DNA of 64,000 bases from assembly GCA_020634855.1 (NCBI GenBank), contig JACKAU010000021.1, forward strand, positions 74,707 to 138,706, written 5' to 3'. The notes below the pieces were generated by a model. It saw only the letters and a program-made list of their open reading frames with translations. It did not search any database and had not been told where the DNA came from. This DNA comes from Anaerolineales bacterium. GTDB lineage: Bacteria > Chloroflexota > Anaerolineae > 4572-78 > J111. A program made the position numbers and the translations under genes. Shown piece by piece: positions 8,617 to 15,786 of the stretch. Position 1 is the stretch's first letter, and every line of letters starts with the position of its first letter.

Positions 8617-9684
8617 ATGAACTCCCACTATGGTTGTTGCCATCCTATTCAATGTATTTTGCCTCCCCATGTCGTCGAGGCGATCAAATTGCGCGGCGAT
8701 GAAGAGCAACGCAAAATGGCTGAAGCTCTGGCCAAACAGGCCGAAGCAACGCGTGAATCCAGGCAAGAAGCTACCCCCCCCGATTCCTTTCTGGCCGCCC
8801 CGGTCTTAGCTATGGGCGTCGCTCCGGCCGTAAACCGGGAAGTGTATGACGGGAAAAGGCGAGCCACCTTGCCGGGTACACTTGTCCGGGCGGAGGGCGA
8901 AGACCCGGTCGATGATCCGGTCGTCAATCAGGTGTATGATCTAACCGGCGATGTGTTTAACCTGTACTTCGATATCTACCGCCGCAATTCGCTCGACGGC
9001 CAAGGCTCAACCATCGTCTCGACCGTCCATCACCGGCGGCGCTATAACAACGCCTTTTGGAACGGCACCCAAATGGCCTATGGCGACGGTGATGGCACTC
9101 TCTTCCAAACCTTTGTTGAAGCGTCGGTAGTGGGCCACGAGCTATCACACGCCGTAGTTCAATATTCCGGCGGGCTGGTTTATCGAGACCAGGCCGGCGC
9201 CCTCAACGAGAGCTTTGCCGATGTTTTTGGCAGCTTGTCCAAACAGTATACACTCCGGCAAACCGCTGCCGAAGCGGATTGGCTGGTCGGCCAGGGTATT
9301 CTCGGTCCGGACATCAACGGCGTGGCGCTGCGCTCGATGAAAGCGCCCGGTACGGCTTACGATGATTCAACTCTGGGTAAAGATCCTCAACCCTATCATA
9401 TGGACTTTTATCTGAACACCTCATCAGATAACGGTGGGGTCCATATTAACTCGGGTATTCCCAATCACGCTTTTTATTTAGTGTCTCAATATTTGGGCGG
9501 TTATGCCTGGGAAAAAGCGGGCCAGATCTGGTACGATACCATGCAAGTCATCAACAATCCCCTGGCCACGTTCAACGATTGGGCGGATAAAACTGTTGAA
9601 ATGGCTCGTGAACGGTTTGGGGCCGGTAGTATGGAAACCGTCCTGACCCGGCGAGCCTGGAAACTGGTCGGTGTAGATCTATAA
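8617..9684 (+). CDS. Protealysin-like M4 metalloprotease
   Basis: A 355-residue zinc metalloprotease of the thermolysin family (M4). The zinc site is complete: His174, Glu175 and His178 in HELSH, Glu198 in the NESFAD motif, and the catalytic-type His276 in GGVHINSG. The N-terminus CCHPIQCILPPHVV is the short propeptide typical of protealysin-like enzymes, and no export signal is evident, in keeping with that group, several members of which act inside the cell or leave it by other routes. The stop is three bases from the start of an emfourin-like gene, the usual inhibitor partner of protealysin-like proteases. Substrates are unknown. Confidence 0.92.
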   Translation: MNSHYGCCHPIQCILPPHVVEAIKLRGDEEQRKMAEALAKQAEATRESRQEATPPDSFLAAPVLAMGVAPAVNREVYDGKRRATLPGTLVRAEGEDPVDDPVVNQVYDLTGDVFNLYFDIYRRNSLDGQGSTIVSTVHHRRRYNNAFWNGTQMAYGDGDGTLFQTFVEASVVGHELSHAVVQYSGGLVYRDQAGALNESFADVFGSLSKQYTLRQTAAEADWLVGQGILGPDINGVALRSMKAPGTAYDDSTLGKDPQPYHMDFYLNTSSDNGGVHINSGIPNHAFYLVSQYLGGYAWEKAGQIWYDTMQVINNPLATFNDWADKTVEMARERFGAGSMETVLTRRAWKLVGVDL

Positions 9685-9687
9685 CCT

Positions 9688-10005
9688 ATGAAACTTTTTC
9701 TGCGAATTTTTACCGGCCAGGGCATTACTTTGCAAGGCGAGATCAACCTTTCTGACCTGCCTAATGATCTGGCCCGGCAAGTTCAAGCGACGTTAACACC
9801 GGAAAACTTAACGGCCGCCGCTGCTGCCCAACCCAATCCCCTCATGGTTGATGCTTCGGAATACGAATTGGTCATCCATCCCGACGATCCAAATCAAACA
9901 TCGCAGCGCTACGAACTGGTTGATGCCGACGACAATATCGATGTGCTTGAGGTTCTCGACGATATTATGCACGAAATTGTTCGCCGGAAAAAAGGCCAAT
10001 CCTAA
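9688..10005 (+). CDS. Emfourin-like protease inhibitor
   Basis: A 105-residue acidic protein starting MKLFLRIFTGQG, three bases after the M4 protease and probably translated from the same mRNA by coupling, since no separate ribosome binding site is clear. Its size and its position directly after a protealysin-like protease match emfourin, the known proteinaceous inhibitor of these enzymes. The call rests mainly on synteny and the general N-terminal pattern. Expected role: keeping the protease silent inside the cell. Confidence 0.72.
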   Translation: MKLFLRIFTGQGITLQGEINLSDLPNDLARQVQATLTPENLTAAAAAQPNPLMVDASEYELVIHPDDPNQTSQRYELVDADDNIDVLEVLDDIMHEIVRRKKGQS

Positions 10006-10124
10006 GGCGTTATCATCTCCGTTGTCTATGACTTCCACTAACTCTATGACTTGCTTCCAATTTGGGTTTGACCATCATTCTATTCAGCCCCCTGTCCACA
10101 ATAAGTGTGATTGTACTGAAGTAA

Positions 10125-10167
10125 CAAAGCTTGCTTTGGATATCGGAGCGACAAAGCTTGCTTTGTC
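10125..10167 (+). repeat. Dispersed palindromic repeat, copy 1
   Basis: Two small hairpins in tandem: CAAAGCTTGCTTTG (10125-10138) and GACAAAGCTTGCTTTGTC (10150-10167), with TATCGGAGC between them. The same block, in the opposite orientation, lies at 14213-14261 on the far side of the glucoamylase and thioesterase genes. Its size and intergenic setting suit a REP or MITE-like element. Confidence 0.75.
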
Positions 10168-10271
10168 ATTTTTGATAAGGTCAAAGTAATCTTCGACGCT
10201 CCAAACCTTTATTTATTGAGGAGTCAGACAGCCTCGACTGAGACGACATCGACAATGAAAATTGTGTTTCA

Positions 10272-10332
10272 CCCTCACCCCGTCGCTAGCGCGACTCCCC
10301 TCTCCCTCAGGCAGAGGGGTTGGGGGTGAGGG
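10272..10332. repeat. CCCTCACCCC stem-loop element
   Basis: Outer arms CCCTCACCCC (10272-10281) and GGGGTGAGGG (10323-10332), inner arms CCCCTCT and AGAGGGG. Elements of this look are common between genes in many environmental bacteria. It sits right before the ribosome binding site of the glucoamylase gene, so it would be part of that leader if transcribed. Confidence 0.7.
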
Positions 10333-10354
10333 CTATTTTCAGAGGAGTTGACAA

Positions 10355-13300
10355 ATGAACTATAAAAAACTCATCACAGTTGGCCTCATCTTATGTTTGT
10401 TCTGCCTGATCGGCCCGGCCCACGCGTTGGCGACGGGCGGCGGCGGCGCGTTTGGGGTGCCGGGAGCCGCTTCGACCTGGAGCTATGCCGGCAAACAGGG
10501 GGTTGGCACAGCTTATGAACAGTACCAGGATAAGCTCTACAGCGACACCGGTCCCAGCGGCCCCATCTCCAAAGTCTGGTTCTCTATCGCCCAGGGGATT
10601 GTCACCGAGACCGCCTTTGGCCAGATTAACGAGGCCCAAATCAAAGACCTGCAATTCTTGGTCACCGGGGACGGGTTTTTTGATGAGGAAAAAGTCAATA
10701 CGACCAGCCAGATCGACTACCTCTACACCGACAGCGCCGGGCGACCCCTATCGCTGGCTTATCGGGTGATTAATACCGACCCCGACGGCAAGTACCAGAT
10801 TGAAAAACATATCTTCACCGATCCGGATCGGCAATCCCTCTTTATGCGCGTTATCTTCACTGCCAACGACACCAACATCACCCCTTATATTCTGGTCAAC
10901 CCTCACATGAATAACACCGGCTCCGGCGATGTCGGTTTTGTTAGTGAAGACTCGCTCAGTGCACGCGAGGGCGACAGTGTCTATATGACGCTCAAGAGCA
11001 GCCAGCCGTTTGGCGAGACCTCAGCCGGGTTTGTCGGCCAGTCTGACGGCTACACCGACCTCGATGATAACGGGGTAATGGATTGGAATTTCGACTCGGC
11101 TGATGACGGCGGCGGCAATGTCGCTCTGACCGCTCAACTGCCTACCCTTAACAATGAGAGCGTCACCTTTGATGTGGTCGTTGGTTTCGGCGACTCGCTG
11201 GAAGCGGCTACGGCTGCGGCTGACGGTTCGCTGAGTGACGGTTATACCGCCGTGCTGAACAAGTACAACGGCGTGGGCAGCGACATCGGTTGGGAAGATT
11301 ATCTGGCCGGGCTGTCGAACCTGCCCGCCATGATCCCGCAGACCGGCGATGACGGCCACCTGCTCTACGCCAGCGCGATGGTTTTGAAAGCGCTAGAAGA
11401 CAAGGAGAACGCCGGGGCTTTGATTGCCTCACTGTCGATCCCGTGGGGCGATACGATTTCGGCGGACGCCAGCGCTACCGGTTACCGGGCTGTCTGGCCG
11501 CGCGACTTCTACCAGGTGGCGATGGCGTTGCTGGCGCTAGGCGACACTCAAACGCCGCTGGTCTCCTTTGAATATCTCGATCACGTTCAGGTCGATGCCA
11601 ATACGCCCAATAACAGCGGCGCTACCGGCTGGTTCCTACAGAAGACGCCGGTGGACGGCACACTGGAGTGGTACCGGGTTCAACTCGATCAAACCGCAAT
11701 GCCGATTATGCTCGGCTGGAAATTGTGGCAGGCCGGCTTGTTGTCCGACAGTGAGATTACCGTCTGGTACAACACAATGCTCAAGCCCGCCGCCGAATTT
11801 CTGGCCAACGGCGGCCAGGTCCACCTGCTCGATAACAACGACACCATTACGCCGCCCCGCACTCAGCAGGAGCGGTGGGAGGAGCAGTTTGGCTACTCGC
11901 CCTCAACCACGGCCGCGGTGATTACCGGCCTGTTGGCCGCGGCGGACATCGCCGAGAACGCCGCCGCCGACCCCGGTGCAGCCGCTTGGTACAAAACCAA
12001 GGCCGATGAGTTTGAGAGTACCGTTGAAACCTATATGTTCACGACCACCGGCACCCACGTTTCGGGTAACGATAACGGCCAATATTTTCTGCGTATCACC
12101 CAAAACGAGGACCCCAATGATGGCGCTAATATCAACGGCAGCAACGGCAAGCCGGCTATTAATGAAAAAGAGGTGTTGGACGCCGGCTTTTTAGAGTTGG
12201 TCCGCTACGGCGTCCGGCGTCCCGATGATCCGGACGTTCTCGACTCGCTGGTGGAGGTGGATGATGAGACGCTGCCGGATAATCTGCGCCTCAAATACGA
12301 GTTCACTTTCCCCGGCGATAGCACCGCCTACCCCGGCTGGCGGCGCTACGGCAACGACGGCTACGGCGAACGCACCGATGACGGCAGCAACTATATTGGC
12401 AGCGCCGGCGACCAGCGCGGGCGGGTTTGGCCCTTCTTCACCGGCGAACGAGGCCATTTTGAATTGGAATTGGCTAAAGCCAATGCCGGCGGCGCGCTCG
12501 ACGCAGCCAGCGTGGCGGCCCTGCGCGATGTTTACGTTCGCGCCTTGGAAAACTATGCCAATGAAGGGCTGATGCTGCCGGAGCAAGTCTGGGATGGCGT
12601 TGGAGTCAATGCGGCCCATAACTATACCACCGGCGAAGGCACCAACAGCGCCACTCCGCTGGCCTGGACCCACGCCGAGTATGTCAAACTGGTCAAATCG
12701 CTGACCGATCAAAATACTTGGGACTCGTACGCTATTGTGCGCGATCGATACGGTGAGACCGGCGGCTTGGCCTCGACCTATCCCCAGGTTTACTTCCGGG
12801 GGACGCCCAACACCTGGGGTACCACGCCGATGACGCTCACCGCCGATTACACCTGGGTCATTACCCCCACCTTTGGCAGCGCCGGCAACGAGCGCTTCAA
12901 GCTTGACATCAACGGCGACTGGTCGCTCAATTTCGGCGACAACCAACCCGACGGCATCGCCGACCAGGGCGGAGCCGATATCCCTATTACCGAGGGCGCC
13001 GGCGACTACACCATTACCTTCAATGACCAGACCAACGCCTACACGGTTATCAAACAGGGCGGTGGCGGCGGCTTTGCTTCGATGTACCCCCAAGTCTACT
13101 TCCGGGGGACCCCCAATACCTGGGAAACCACGCCGATGACCCTGGTGGCCGACAATACCTGGTCGATCAACGTTACCTTCGGCAATACTCCCAGCGAACG
13201 CTTCAAGTTTGACATCAACGGCGACTGGACGCTCAACTTCGGCGACAACCAACCCGATGGCATCGCCGACCAAACCGGCAACGATATTCTGATTACAGAA

Positions 13301-13366
13301 GGACCGGGGAATTACACCATCACCTTCAACGATCAATCGAAGGTGTACACGGTGGTCAAAAATTAG
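10355..13366 (+). CDS. Secreted GH15 glucoamylase/glucodextranase with two C-terminal repeat modules
   Basis: A 1003-residue exported enzyme expected to release glucose from the non-reducing ends of alpha-glucans. It has a Sec signal peptide (MNYKKLITVGLILCL, cleavage near AHA), a glucodextranase-type N-terminal beta domain starting GAFGVPGAAS, then the (alpha/alpha)6 GH15 barrel with YRAVWPRDF and the likely acid and base in NDGYGE and LPEQVW. The C-terminus carries two near-identical modules of about 90 residues (from about 809 and 910), each starting YPQVYFRGTPNTW and ending in ITFNDQ, probably carbohydrate binding. AGAGGAG precedes the ATG by seven bases. It has no sugar transporter next to it. 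Confidence 0.9.
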   Translation: MNYKKLITVGLILCLFCLIGPAHALATGGGGAFGVPGAASTWSYAGKQGVGTAYEQYQDKLYSDTGPSGPISKVWFSIAQGIVTETAFGQINEAQIKDLQFLVTGDGFFDEEKVNTTSQIDYLYTDSAGRPLSLAYRVINTDPDGKYQIEKHIFTDPDRQSLFMRVIFTANDTNITPYILVNPHMNNTGSGDVGFVSEDSLSAREGDSVYMTLKSSQPFGETSAGFVGQSDGYTDLDDNGVMDWNFDSADDGGGNVALTAQLPTLNNESVTFDVVVGFGDSLEAATAAADGSLSDGYTAVLNKYNGVGSDIGWEDYLAGLSNLPAMIPQTGDDGHLLYASAMVLKALEDKENAGALIASLSIPWGDTISADASATGYRAVWPRDFYQVAMALLALGDTQTPLVSFEYLDHVQVDANTPNNSGATGWFLQKTPVDGTLEWYRVQLDQTAMPIMLGWKLWQAGLLSDSEITVWYNTMLKPAAEFLANGGQVHLLDNNDTITPPRTQQERWEEQFGYSPSTTAAVITGLLAAADIAENAAADPGAAAWYKTKADEFESTVETYMFTTTGTHVSGNDNGQYFLRITQNEDPNDGANINGSNGKPAINEKEVLDAGFLELVRYGVRRPDDPDVLDSLVEVDDETLPDNLRLKYEFTFPGDSTAYPGWRRYGNDGYGERTDDGSNYIGSAGDQRGRVWPFFTGERGHFELELAKANAGGALDAASVAALRDVYVRALENYANEGLMLPEQVWDGVGVNAAHNYTTGEGTNSATPLAWTHAEYVKLVKSLTDQNTWDSYAIVRDRYGETGGLASTYPQVYFRGTPNTWGTTPMTLTADYTWVITPTFGSAGNERFKLDINGDWSLNFGDNQPDGIADQGGADIPITEGAGDYTITFNDQTNAYTVIKQGGGGGFASMYPQVYFRGTPNTWETTPMTLVADNTWSINVTFGNTPSERFKFDINGDWTLNFGDNQPDGIADQTGNDILITEGPGNYTITFNDQSKVYTVVKN

Positions 13367-13435
13367 TAGCTCTTCAATGTCGTTAAGTTCGTGTGTAATA
13401 CGTAACGCAGCTGTGAGCCGCAGCCAAAAGATTTA

Positions 13436-13517
13436 ACCACAAAGAGCGCGGAGAAGGCACAAAGAACACCAAGATAAATCTCTGAGAACTTTGTGCCTAC
13501 TTTGTGTCCTCCGTGGT
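13436..13517. repeat. ACCAC...GTGGT inverted-repeat element
   Basis: Imperfect 29-bp arms (13436-13464 and 13489-13517) begin ACCAC and end GGCACAAAG on each strand. It lies between the convergent glucoamylase and thioesterase genes. Similar CACAAAG-rich elements are widespread in environmental genomes. No open reading frame is supported in it. Confidence 0.65.
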
Positions 13518-13623
13518 AAAAACCCTTGCGGATTGGTTTGGCACGACCTTAGTTGGCGTAGCCATCGTTAGTGGTCGTTACTTTTATTGGCTTTTGTTAG
13601 ATCAGGTCGTGGCCATTTCCGTT

Positions 13624-14178
13624 TTAGCCAGGATTACCTGGCTGTTGATCCGGGTTGGGGAATGAAACCGTCCCCAACTCAAACTCGGTCGGATCATCGT
13701 CGTGGTGATCGATCCGCCACTCTTGCTCGGCTATATCAAAATCGGCAATTTTTTCGAGGGGTAGTTTGGCGTATTTGCCGTACCCCTCAACGGCGACCTT
13801 GCCGCTGCTGAGTAAAATCTCCCCTGTTCCTTCAAAGTGCCGCTCGGTTTCTTGGGTGATACGGCCTACCACCTGCAACTCTTCATTCAACGGAACAGGC
13901 CGGCGGAAGCGAACCGAAAATTCCGTGGTGACGCCCCATATCATCTCGCCATATTTGGTCAGGATGGCCCGCCCGATGGTTTCATCCAGAATGGCTGTGG
14001 CAATACCCCCGTGCAGCCGCCCCGGATAGCTTTGATGTTCTTCCAGCGCGGTGAACAGCGCCACAATCTCGCCATTTTCCAACTCGTAAAAATGGGCCTT
14101 TAGGCCCGCTGAATTCTTTAACCCGCACACTAGACACATTTTTGAGTTAGGTTGTTTGCCGGTCACTCGATAAGGCAT
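13624..14178 (-). CDS. PaaI-like hotdog-fold thioesterase
   Basis: A 184-residue single-hotdog protein. The helix motif HGGIATAILDE is the active-site region of PaaI-type acyl-CoA thioesterases, and the flanking strands (TEFSVRFRRPVPL) fit the 4HBT fold. A CLVCG pair at the N-terminus occurs in many relatives and may bind metal. About 40 extra residues follow the fold. GAGGAA precedes the ATG. It is convergent with the glucoamylase and not in an operon. The acyl substrate cannot be told from the sequence. Confidence 0.85.
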   Translation of the reverse strand: MPYRVTGKQPNSKMCLVCGLKNSAGLKAHFYELENGEIVALFTALEEHQSYPGRLHGGIATAILDETIGRAILTKYGEMIWGVTTEFSVRFRRPVPLNEELQVVGRITQETERHFEGTGEILLSSGKVAVEGYGKYAKLPLEKIADFDIAEQEWRIDHHDDDPTEFELGTVSFPNPDQQPGNPG

Positions 14179-14212
14179 GGTTATTCCTCAATTGTAGGAA
14201 AGTCTAGAGCAG

Positions 14213-14261
14213 CAAAGCTGGCTTTGATTTTTTTGACAAAGCCAGCTTTGTCGCTCCGATA
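14213..14261 (-). repeat. Dispersed palindromic repeat, copy 2 (inverted)
   Basis: CAAAGCTGGCTTTG (14213-14226) and GACAAAGCCAGCTTTGTC (14235-14252), followed by GCTCCGATA. On the minus strand this is the same TATCGGAGC-GACAAAGC-GCTTTGTC block as at 10141-10167, with two changed bases in the loop. Confidence 0.75.
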
Positions 14262-14469
14262 TATTTTTGTTTGGGTGGTAAACCGGCAATGATTCAAGCT
14301 TAATTAGGGCCAAGGCGCAAATTGTCTCGTCATTAACGAACGGCCGTTATAGTAGCATAGCTAATTTGTTGACCAACTCCCCTATTCTCACTAAAATAAC
14401 GCCACCTATCGAAATTAAGATCGTGAATAGATATTCCCACTATCTAACTGCACTCTGCGAGGAGGCAAC

Positions 14470-15786
14470 GTGCGCCCAACAATGAACGTTGTAGGTTCAA
14501 GTCAACGAGGGGGGGCTTGGCCGAGACATCAATGGCTAACCTTGATCGCGCTGCTGCTTATTTTGTCTCTCGCTGCGTGTACGGCCATTACCAATACCAA
14601 TACCTCTATTCTGGATGGCACCACTACCTTTACGAAGGATGTCATCGCCGAACTGCCTGACCCGCAAACTTATCGCCTTGGCTTACACACCGAAGTGACC
14701 GGAGCCGGCGCCCAAATCGGCGATTTAACCATTCGGGCGGCCCGGTTGGCTGTTGAAGAGATCAATGACGCCGGCGGCGTCAACGGTATCCCCCTGGAAC
14801 TTGTCGTCCGTGATGTTCGGTCCGATCCGCAATTTGCGCTGGAGCAGTATCACCATGCCATTGCCGAAGATAATCTGGTAGCCTTGCTGGGGCCGCTGAA
14901 ATCGGCCTACGCCACCTTGATGGTGCCTGAACATCGTCACGAGCATCTGCCGATGTTCATCGGGGCTACCAATTATACCCTGACCGAACAGGGGGCCACC
15001 AACCTCTTCCGCGCCCGCCCCAGCGACCGTTTGGGCGCAGCGGCTATGGTCACCATCGCCATCGACCAATTAGGGGCCGAACGGATTGGCCTGGTTTATG
15101 ACAGCGATGCTTTTGGTAGCGGCGGCGCTGAACTGATCCGCCAAGAGTTAAGTGAGCGCGGCCGCACCCTGACCGCCGATATTAGCTACTTGACCGAGAC
15201 CGGTGAATTTGATCCACTGGTCCGCCGGCTGGCCGAAGAGCAAGTAGATATGGTGCTTATTTACGGCACCAACCAGACGGATGTCGGCCGGCTGCTCCGC
15301 ACCATTCGCTACTGGGATTTGGAGGTGCCCATCTTTACCTCCCCCGGCGGCTCCTCGGTTGTGACCCACAATGTCGCCGCCGAAGCGCAAGACGGTATCC
15401 TGGCCATTAATGACGGATTTTTGAAGGACTCGATCAACGCGGCGCGGTTTCAGGAGGCCTTTGTTCAGCGCTTTGGCGTGGAGCCTGATACTTATGTGGC
15501 TTGGACCTACGACGTCGTCTATCTGCTGGCCGATATTCTGGCCGAACACCCCGACGCCAGGGGCGATGTGTTAGACGACCTCATTCGCCAAACGACATTT
15601 GATGGCATCCAGGGCAGCTACCGTTTCGATGAAACCGGCGAAGGGCTGCACTCCGTAACCATCGTCCGTATGGAAGATGCCGTACCGCAGCCGGTCGGAA
15701 CGTATGGCCCCACCGGATTCGTGCCTAATGCTGATTGGCCGGCCGTTAAAGCGAGTTTGGGCCGGCCGGCGGAGCCGATACCATGA
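14470..15786 (+). CDS. Branched-chain-type solute-binding lipoprotein
   Basis: A 438-residue periplasmic-type binding protein of the LivJ / Peripla_BP_6 class, membrane anchored by a lipobox (LAAC, Cys37). The fold shows in YRLGLHTEVTGAGAQIGD, INDAGGVNGIPLELVVRD and the alternating Rossmann strands. The GTG start is chosen because AGGAGG lies four bases before it. No permease or ATPase gene is near; instead its stop overlaps the start of a sensor kinase by four bases (ATGA). This suggests it presents a ligand, perhaps an amino acid or carboxylate, to the kinase rather than to a transporter. The ligand is unknown. Confidence 0.88.
   Translation: MRPTMNVVGSSQRGGAWPRHQWLTLIALLLILSLAACTAITNTNTSILDGTTTFTKDVIAELPDPQTYRLGLHTEVTGAGAQIGDLTIRAARLAVEEINDAGGVNGIPLELVVRDVRSDPQFALEQYHHAIAEDNLVALLGPLKSAYATLMVPEHRHEHLPMFIGATNYTLTEQGATNLFRARPSDRLGAAAMVTIAIDQLGAERIGLVYDSDAFGSGGAELIRQELSERGRTLTADISYLTETGEFDPLVRRLAEEQVDMVLIYGTNQTDVGRLLRTIRYWDLEVPIFTSPGGSSVVTHNVAAEAQDGILAINDGFLKDSINAARFQEAFVQRFGVEPDTYVAWTYDVVYLLADILAEHPDARGDVLDDLIRQTTFDGIQGSYRFDETGEGLHSVTIVRMEDAVPQPVGTYGPTGFVPNADWPAVKASLGRPAEPIP

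Larger units (their letters stand above)
10006..10354. other. Gene-free spacer with two repeat elements
   Basis: No coding sequence is supported here. The stretch holds a paired palindromic element (10125-10167) and a CCCTCACCCC stem-loop (10272-10332), then the ribosome binding site AGAGGAG of the glucoamylase gene. Confidence 0.7.

Noticed and set aside
12191..13336. 381-codon open frame on the minus strand
   Set aside because: It lies wholly antisense to the well-supported glucoamylase gene and has no recognisable domain; long antisense frames are expected in GC-rich codon usage.
13436..13517. Intrinsic terminator between the convergent glucoamylase and thioesterase genes
   Set aside because: The arms are long and imperfect, the loop is 24 bases and no T-tract follows; it looks like a dispersed repeat.
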